NCBI GenBank assembly: GCA_016210375.1
Contig: JACQUH010000315.1
Location: 1-5,990, forward strand
Source: Chloroflexota bacterium
GTDB lineage: Bacteria > Chloroflexota > Dehalococcoidia > Lucifugimonadales > JACPCL1
Direction: 5' to 3'
Length of the DNA: 5,990 nucleotides
The notes beneath the pieces are model-generated. The model worked only from the letters and a program-made list of their open reading frames with translations. It was not told the DNA's origin and did no database searches. Of the stretch, positions 1 to 3,785 are shown piece by piece. A program made the translations under genes and the position numbers. Numbering within the stretch: position 1 is the first letter of the stretch; the number at the start of each line of letters is the position of its first letter.

Positions 1-42
1 GGAATAGCCTGTTCCTTCTCTGCGCTCAGGGCAAGCTCTTGA

Positions 43-175
43 GTCCCGGTGGAATCGGGACGAAGGAGGGAGCCAGAGGGGGTTAAGTCGGAACCCAATT
101 GGCAGGTTATGTTGTCAACGACCATAACGGTGCGGCATGATGCTCCCGCCTGAAGGCGGGGGCATGGCAAACCGT
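43..175 (+). repeat. Structured intergenic repeat, copy A
   Basis: This gene-free stretch downstream of the nucleotidyltransferase gene is homologous to the reverse complement of 2452-2574. It starts with a small hairpin (GTCCCG 43-48 pairing with CGGGAC 56-61). A purine-rich module follows, ending in AGGGGGTTAAGTCGGA (77-92), then a TTGTCAA..CCATAACG core (112-129), then a GC-rich hairpin (142-163). From 77 to about 161 it aligns without gaps to 2549 down to about 2465, at roughly 70% identity by eye. The hairpin stems differ in sequence between the copies but remain paired. No open frame with coding character crosses it. I see no transposase and no obvious target duplication, so it looks like a dispersed non-autonomous element or structured RNA/DNA repeat. 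The outer limits are uncertain. Confidence 0.6.
142..163. other. GC-rich stem-loop downstream of the cca gene
   Basis: GCTCCCGCC (142-150) pairs with GGCGGGGGC (155-163) around a TGAA loop, including one G-T wobble. The stem starts 47 bases past the stop codon of the leftward gene and could mark or protect the 3' end of its transcript. Neither strand has a T-run after the stem, so it does not meet the usual definition of an intrinsic terminator. It is the terminal hairpin of repeat copy A, and copy B has its counterpart at 2464-2483. Confidence 0.5.
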
Positions 176-209
176 CTTGAGATAGTTTCTATGGGCTGAG
201 GCGCTTGCC

Positions 210-1454
210 TCACGCCGTCTGGAGGAAACGCCGGCAGAATGCCTCCTCCTCCTCCCGTGTGCGTACCACGCCGTCCAGGAGGGCGTCGCGCAGCGCCTCC
301 AGCGCCTCTCCTACCCTGGGGCCAGGGGGCGCTCCCATTCGGACAAGGTCATCGCCCGCGAGGAAGGGCTTCACCTGGCTCCACTCCCGGGCATAGCGGA
401 GCATCTGGCTCCCGACGACTGAGCGGTCGGCGAAAGCGGCGGCCACCTCCACTGCCTCGGGGCGCAGGCCCGCCAGCCGCCGGTAGACCCGGGATGGCCT
501 TTCCCCCGGATCCAGCCGCTCCGCTTCCTCTCGCGCCCGGGCGGTGTCCTCCAGTACCTCTGCCCACCGCCGCGCCACGTTCAGCCGGGAGGCCAGGGAT
601 CGCCGCTGGCCCTGGTCCAGGCCGTGGGCCAGCAGGGCCAGGTAGTGCAGAGGGCGGAGGGGGCCGTCAAGGCGCTGGACGTGCGCCAGGCGCTCCTCCA
701 TGTCCGGCAAGTCGGGCAGGGCAGGGTGTACGGCGCGCAGGACGCCCAGCTCGGCCCCCCGGCGCAGCACCTGGGGGGCGACCGACTCCTGGAAAACCAG
801 GTCCAGTTCCCTGCGGAGTCGGTCGCCGCTGATGGTATCCAGGAAGGCGACGTCTCGCCGGAGGCGCGCTTCGGTCTCCGGCTCCAGGCGAAAGCCCAGG
901 CGCTGCTCGTAGCGGACCGCCCGCAGGATGCGGGTCGCATCGTCCTGGAAGCTGCCGGGATGCAGGATGCGCACGAGCCGGGCCTCCAGGTCGCCCAGGC
1001 CGCCGGTGGGATCAAGGAGACTGTAGGGTCGCGGGTGCAGGCGTACCGCCAGGGCATGGATGGTGAAGTCGCGCCGCCCCAGGTCTTCTGCGATGCTCCC
1101 AGGGGTGACGGCGGGCAGAGCGCCGGGGCGGGCATAGGTCTCCCGGCGGGCCATGACGATGTCCACGTTGAGGCTGCCGACTTTGAGGACGGCGGTCCCA
1201 AACTGGGAGCGCAGGGCGATGCGTCCGCCAAGTTTCGGGGCAAGGGTCTCAACGAACGGGGCGGTGTCCCCCTCAACCACAAGGTCCAAATCCTTGATAG
1301 CCCTGCCCATGAGCATATCCCGCACTCCGCCACCTACCAGGTAGAGGGGCGTGCCCATCCTCTCGGCCACACTGGTGGCCCCGTCCACGGCCCAAGCGCA
1401 CCCCTCCGAGAGGGCGGTACGCAGGAGGGCTTCTATGTCTGGAGGAGAAGGCAT
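210..1454 (-). CDS. cca: CCA-adding / poly(A) polymerase family tRNA nucleotidyltransferase (class II)
   Basis: Cytoplasmic enzyme that adds or repairs the 3' CCA end of tRNA, or a close relative adding only C or A. The protein is 414 residues. The nucleotidyltransferase head carries YLVGGGVRDMLMG (38-50), the metal-binding DLD pair (D55, D57), NVDIVMARRETY (96-107) and GRRDFTIHALA (126-136). Next come ATRILRAVRYEQRLGF (173-188), typical of the nucleotide-recognition region, and ISGDRLRREL (208-217). The tail has the GDDLVRMGAPPGPRVG signature (367-382) seen in long members of the family. I see no clear HD phosphohydrolase motif. His133 stands where most relatives have Asn in RRDFTINA. The frame stays open upstream to 1718, but that extension runs through the promoter and into rnc. 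A second ATG at 1487 would translate the TATAAT box. I chose the ATG at 1454 because the -10 box predicts transcription starting there. The sequence cannot separate CCA-adding from A-adding specificity. Confidence 0.93.
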   Translation of the reverse strand: MPSPPDIEALLRTALSEGCAWAVDGATSVAERMGTPLYLVGGGVRDMLMGRAIKDLDLVVEGDTAPFVETLAPKLGGRIALRSQFGTAVLKVGSLNVDIVMARRETYARPGALPAVTPGSIAEDLGRRDFTIHALAVRLHPRPYSLLDPTGGLGDLEARLVRILHPGSFQDDATRILRAVRYEQRLGFRLEPETEARLRRDVAFLDTISGDRLRRELDLVFQESVAPQVLRRGAELGVLRAVHPALPDLPDMEERLAHVQRLDGPLRPLHYLALLAHGLDQGQRRSLASRLNVARRWAEVLEDTARAREEAERLDPGERPSRVYRRLAGLRPEAVEVAAAFADRSVVGSQMLRYAREWSQVKPFLAGDDLVRMGAPPGPRVGEALEALRDALLDGVVRTREEEEAFCRRFLQTA

Positions 1455-1489
1455 AGGGGCATTATACGGGATGGTGCGCTTTGACATGG
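1452..1489 (-). promoter_or_regulatory. Leftward promoter giving a leaderless cca message
   Basis: On the minus strand a perfect TATAAT box lies at 1466-1461, and GCCCCT separates it from the ATG at 1454. With the last T of the box at -7, the +1 falls on the A of the start codon, so the message should have no leader. This also explains why no Shine-Dalgarno sequence precedes either candidate ATG. The -35 side is weak: at 17-bp spacing the hexamer is CCATGT (1489-1484). It overlaps the -35 box of the divergent rnc promoter. Confidence 0.6.
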
Positions 1490-1516
1490 GGCCGGCCTCG
1501 CCATAGAATACCCTTG
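1481..1516 (+). promoter_or_regulatory. Rightward sigma-70-type promoter for rnc
   Basis: A perfect TTGACA (1481-1486) and TAGAAT (1504-1509) are separated by exactly 17 bp. The predicted start of transcription is near 1516. It reads into the repeat-derived leader and then rnc. Its -35 box overlaps the -35 area of the leftward cca promoter, so polymerase binding at the two promoters is probably mutually exclusive. Confidence 0.7.
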
Positions 1517-1528
1517 CCGCTGAGGGCC

Positions 1529-1620
1529 GACCTAACCCCCTTGGTTCCCCTTCCCGCATCGGGAAGGGGGAAATAGCAAGCATGAACATCTGGGCACGGC
1601 TACGCCATGCCCAGATGTTC
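1529..1620 (+). repeat. Half copy of the palindromic repeat, forming the rnc leader hairpins (copy C)
   Basis: The element begins with GACCTAACCCCCTTGG (1529-1544). A first hairpin follows: CCCCTTCCCG (1547-1556) pairs with CGGGAAGGGG (1560-1569) around CAT. After the spacer AAATAGCAAGC comes a long palindrome: GAACATCTGGGCA (1584-1596) pairs perfectly with TGCCCAGATGTTC (1608-1620). The stem continues inside with GGC/GCC (1598-1600, 1604-1606) after one mismatch. The same order (end module, hairpin, GAAGGGG-AA-TA-AAG-ATGAA, long palindrome) occurs at 2537-2631. The matching right half present at 2641-2687 is absent here, and rnc coding sequence follows instead. The hairpins lie downstream of the predicted transcription start, so they should be in the rnc mRNA. 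Confidence 0.65.
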
Positions 1621-2331
1621 GTAACAGGGCTCCACGGAGGCCCATTGGTTACAAGCGCGCTGGAACAGGCCGTAGGGTACACGTTCAAGGATAGGGGACT
1701 CTTGCGCCTCGCTCTCATGCACCCATCCTACCTCAACGAACACCCCGAGGAGACGGGTGGTTCCAATCAGCGCCTGGAGTTCCTGGGTGACGCCTGCATC
1801 GGCCTTCTCATCGGGCGGGAGATGTACCGCCGCTTCCCTGACCTGGGCGAGGGGGGGCTGACGGAGGCCCGCTCGCGGGTGGTGCGGGACGAGGCCCTGG
1901 CGGGGGCCGCCCGCCGCCTGGGGCTTGGGAAGCACCTGATCCTGGGCCAAGGAGAGCGAAGCAGGGGAGGGGGCGAGCGAGACGCCAACCTAGCCGACGC
2001 CTTTGAGGCCCTAGCTGGGGCCATCCTGCTGGACGGCGGGTACCGGAGTGCCCAGCGCGTCATCCTCACGGCTTTGAGGCCCGAGATGCGGGCTATGGAC
2101 CTGGGGCCGGCGGGCAAAGACCCCAAGTCGCAATTGCAGGAGCTGGCCCACCTGCGGGGCCTTGGGCCCCCTAGCTACGAGGTGGTCAAGACCGAGGGGC
2201 CGCCCCATCAGCCGGTGTATACCATTGCGGTGCGCCTGGGGAGCGAAGCCCTCGGCGTGGGGGAGGGCAGGCGGAAGGTAGATGCGGAGCGCCTGGCGGC
2301 GCGGGCGGCGCTGGAGGCCCTGGGCGCGTAG
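1582..2331 (+). CDS. rnc: Ribonuclease III
   Basis: Endoribonuclease that cuts double-stranded RNA, for example in rRNA precursors; it normally acts as a homodimer in the cytoplasm. The 249-residue reading shows the signature NQRLEFLGDA (62-71). Matching it to E. coli RNase III, the metal ligands are E66, D70, E90 (FPDLGEGG), D139 and E142 (LADAFEALAG). Gln63 replaces the Glu equivalent to E. coli E38, a site that varies in the family. A complete double-stranded RNA-binding domain spans about 180-248 (DPKSQLQELA, then VGEGRRKVDAERLAARAALEAL). The start is uncertain. ATG 1582 is the outermost choice, but residues 2-13 are encoded by the repeat palindrome and resemble no family member. ATG 1615 also lies in the palindrome. 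TTG 1645 has CGGAGG four bases upstream and gives 228 residues, close to the 226 of E. coli. I give 1582 as the outer limit and think 1645 may be the true start. Confidence 0.95.
   Translation: MNIWARLRHAQMFVTGLHGGPLVTSALEQAVGYTFKDRGLLRLALMHPSYLNEHPEETGGSNQRLEFLGDACIGLLIGREMYRRFPDLGEGGLTEARSRVVRDEALAGAARRLGLGKHLILGQGERSRGGGERDANLADAFEALAGAILLDGGYRSAQRVILTALRPEMRAMDLGPAGKDPKSQLQELAHLRGLGPPSYEVVKTEGPPHQPVYTIAVRLGSEALGVGEGRRKVDAERLAARAALEALGA
1635..1647 (+). promoter_or_regulatory. Candidate Shine-Dalgarno site and alternative TTG start of rnc
   Basis: CGGAGG (1635-1640) lies four bases before an in-frame TTG (1645-1647), so the spacing is tight. It is the only clear Shine-Dalgarno-like sequence near the N-terminus of RNase III, and it sits 14 bases past the leader palindrome, where a ribosome could bind. 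ATG 1582 has only an AAGGGGG (1564-1570) that is buried in the first hairpin. Confidence 0.45.
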
Positions 2332-2451
2332 GAGCAAGGCTCTTGATGTCCTACCCACCACAACATGCTCCCCCTGCTCTTGCGTGCTATTCATGTCCCC
2401 CGGCTGAAGGTCTTGCACAGAATAACCTAAGAGCCTTAGTAACGATCGCAG
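2332..2451. other. Gene-free spacer after rnc, nothing recognised
   Basis: I see no open frame with coding character, RNA gene or T-rich terminator here. The only structure noted is a 9-bp inverted match, AAGGCTCTT (2336-2344) against AAGAGCCTT (2429-2437). The arms are about 84 bp apart and it may be chance. Confidence 0.4.
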
Positions 2452-2574
2452 AATGTTTGTGTACCGCCCCCTGATGGGGGCGGCATTACGCCCCAGCGTT
2501 ATGGCTATTGTCAAGAAGATCTGCCAGTGAGGCTCCGACCTCACCCCCTGTGGTCCTCCTCTCCTGAAAGGAGA
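2452..2574 (-). repeat. Structured intergenic repeat, copy B
   Basis: Read on the minus strand, this matches copy A (43-175). From 2574 downward it has the hairpin AGGAGA/TCTCCT (2569-2574 with 2560-2565), then the AGGGGGTGAGGTCGGA module (2549-2534), the TTGACAA..CCATAACG core (2514-2497) and the GC-rich hairpin (2483-2464). It follows rnc just as copy A follows the nucleotidyltransferase gene, so both lie the same way round relative to the upstream transcript. Its 2537-2574 end doubles as the left end of the composite palindrome at 2537-2687, suggesting that modules are mixed and nested. Confidence 0.6.
2464..2483. other. GC-rich stem-loop downstream of rnc
   Basis: CCGCCCCC (2464-2471) pairs perfectly with GGGGGCGG (2476-2483) around TGAT. 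The stem begins 133 bases past the rnc stop. No T-run follows (CATTACG), so factor-independent termination is not supported. It is the counterpart of the 142-163 hairpin: the stem differs in sequence but is equally well paired. Confidence 0.5.
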
Positions 2575-2687
2575 AGGGGAAGTAATAAGATGAATCAGTG
2601 TGATGCGGCTTTGCCGCATCACACTGATTCAATTGCATGTTCTCCCCCTTCCCGTGCGGGAAGGGGGAGCCAGAGGGGGTTAGGTCA
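2537..2687. repeat. Nested palindromic MITE-like element
   Basis: The ends are near-perfect inverted repeats: GACCTCACCCCCTGTGG (2537-2553) against the reverse complement of 2671-2687, GACCTAACCCCCTCTGG, with 15 of 17 identical. Each end is followed inward by its own hairpin: TCTCCT/AGGAGA (2560-2565, 2569-2574) on the left, and CTCCCCCTTCCC/GGGAAGGGGGAG (2642-2653, 2658-2669) on the right. In the centre is a perfect 19-bp palindrome with a TTT loop, 2591-2609 against 2613-2631. The whole could fold into one large cruciform. I see no transposase and no convincing target-site duplication, so mobility is inferred from form alone. Copy C at 1529-1620 looks like the left half of the same architecture. 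Confidence 0.65.
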
Positions 2688-2757
2688 ACGGACAATGACC
2701 GACCGTCAGTACCACGTCATGGGAAGCGCCACTCCCAAGCAAGCGGCTCCCCTCTTT

Positions 2758-2793
2758 TTGCGTAGCTGGAAGGCGGGTGCTATCATGGGATGG
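2758..2793 (+). promoter_or_regulatory. Promoter for ftsY
   Basis: TTGCGT (2758-2763) and TATCAT (2781-2786) are spaced by 17 bp. A TG (2778-2779) one base before the -10 box makes it an extended -10. Transcription should start near 2793, giving a leader of about 20 bases. ftsY and the gene behind it thus appear to have their own promoter, separate from rnc. Confidence 0.55.
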
Positions 2794-2796
2794 CCT

Positions 2797-2804
2797 AAGG
2801 AGGG
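2797..2804 (+). promoter_or_regulatory. Strong Shine-Dalgarno site of ftsY
   Basis: AAGGAGGG lies nine bases before the ATG at 2814. This is the strongest ribosome-binding site in the window, and it fixes the ftsY start. Confidence 0.8.
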
Positions 2805-2813
2805 ATAGAGGCT

Positions 2814-3779
2814 ATGCCCTGGCTGTTTGGGAGAAAGAAGAGCACCGAGGAAGGGGTGAAGCGCACCCGCGATGCCTGGTTTGGCCGCGTGGTGCGTCTC
2901 TTCCACACCCGGGGCCTTGGGGAGGAGACGTGGGAGGAGCTGGAGGAGACCCTGGTTTCCGCAGACGTTGGAATGAGGACTACCCAGGCCATCCTGGGGC
3001 GTGTGCGGGAGCTGGTGAAGGCGCGGGAGGGCAAGGCGACTGCTGAGGACGCCGTCCAGGCCTTGAGGGAGGAGATGACCGCTGCCCTGGGGGAGGTGAG
3101 CGAAGGCGTAGCTGGGCTGCTGGAGGGCAAGGAGGCCCGACCCAAGCCGCTTGTGGTCCTGGTGGTGGGGGTGAACGGCTCTGGCAAGACCACCAGCATC
3201 GCCAAGCTGGCCCGCTACTTTCAGGAGCAGGGGGGCCAGGTGCTCCTGGGGGCAGGGGACACCTTCCGGGCTGCGGCTATTGACCAGCTCCAGGTCTGGG
3301 GGCAGCGTCTGGGGGCCGAGGTGGTGGCCCACCAGCAGGGCGGCGACCCCGCTGCCGTGGCCTTTGATGCCCTTCAGGCGGGAGTTGCCCGCAGCGCCGA
3401 TGTGGTGATTATTGACACTGCTGGCCGGCTGCACAGCAAGCAGAACCTGATGGACGAGCTGCGCAAGGTAAGGCGGGTCCTGTCGCGCCTGGACCCCTCA
3501 GCGCCGCACCTGACCCTTCTGGTGCTGGATGCCACCACTGGGCAGAACGGCCTGGCCCAGGCCAGGGCCTTTACCGAGGCCGTGGCCTGCGATGGCGTGG
3601 TCCTGGCCAAGCTGGACGGCACGGCCAAGGGCGGCGTGGTCTTCAGCATCCGGCAGGAGCTGGGCGTGCCCGTGCTGTTCATTGGAACGGGCGAGAAGGC
3701 CGAGGACCTCTCTCCCTTCAACCCCCAGCAGTTCGTGGAGGCTCTCCTTTCTCCCACCGGCGTTGAGACGGCGGCGTAG
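2814..3779 (+). CDS. ftsY: Signal recognition particle receptor FtsY
   Basis: SRP-family GTPase that docks SRP-bound ribosomes at the inner membrane so that membrane proteins are inserted during translation. The 321-residue protein is essentially an NG core. A helical N domain spans about 15-105. The G domain has GVNGSGKTT (119-127, P-loop), DTFRAAA (149-155), DTAGRLH (201-207), AKLDGTAKGG (265-274) and GTGEKAEDLSPF (291-302). The long acidic A domain of E. coli FtsY is absent, as in many non-proteobacterial forms. Membrane contact is then expected through the short basic, amphipathic N-terminus (MPWLFGRKKS and the helix after it). The start is supported by AAGGAGGG nine bases upstream. The YYY-family gene follows after six bases, so the two are probably one operon. 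Many bacteria have smc between rnc and ftsY; it is missing here. Confidence 0.97.
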   Translation: MPWLFGRKKSTEEGVKRTRDAWFGRVVRLFHTRGLGEETWEELEETLVSADVGMRTTQAILGRVRELVKAREGKATAEDAVQALREEMTAALGEVSEGVAGLLEGKEARPKPLVVLVVGVNGSGKTTSIAKLARYFQEQGGQVLLGAGDTFRAAAIDQLQVWGQRLGAEVVAHQQGGDPAAVAFDALQAGVARSADVVIIDTAGRLHSKQNLMDELRKVRRVLSRLDPSAPHLTLLVLDATTGQNGLAQARAFTEAVACDGVVLAKLDGTAKGGVVFSIRQELGVPVLFIGTGEKAEDLSPFNPQQFVEALLSPTGVETAA

Positions 3780-3785
3780 CTCACC

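Noticed and set aside
29..75. Possible tRNA-like fold near the left edge
   Set aside because: There is no T-arm consensus, no anticodon arm and no acceptor pairing. The hairpin belongs to repeat copy A.
624..1484. Long plus-strand open frame opposite cca
   Set aside because: It is the antisense shadow of a GC-rich gene with clear conserved motifs on the other strand, and it matches no recognisable family.
1455..1718. N-terminal extension of the minus-strand nucleotidyltransferase frame up to 1718
   Set aside because: It would run through the TATAAT box, the repeat and the start of rnc, and its residues show no family similarity.
43..2687. CRISPR array
   Set aside because: The repeats are few, divergent, differently oriented and not evenly spaced, and no cas gene is present.
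2721..2759. Possible intrinsic terminator before ftsY (GGGA..TCCC then TTTTT at 2755-2759)
   Set aside because: The best stem I could draw is short and bulged, and the T-run is better explained as part of the -35 region of the ftsY promoter.
2527..2808. Small open frames across the 2486-2808 repeat region
   Set aside because: They pass through palindromes and the ftsY promoter, and their composition follows the repeats rather than a protein.
2706..3434. Minus-strand open frame opposite ftsY
   Set aside because: It is antisense to the FtsY GTPase motifs and has no start signal or recognisable domain.
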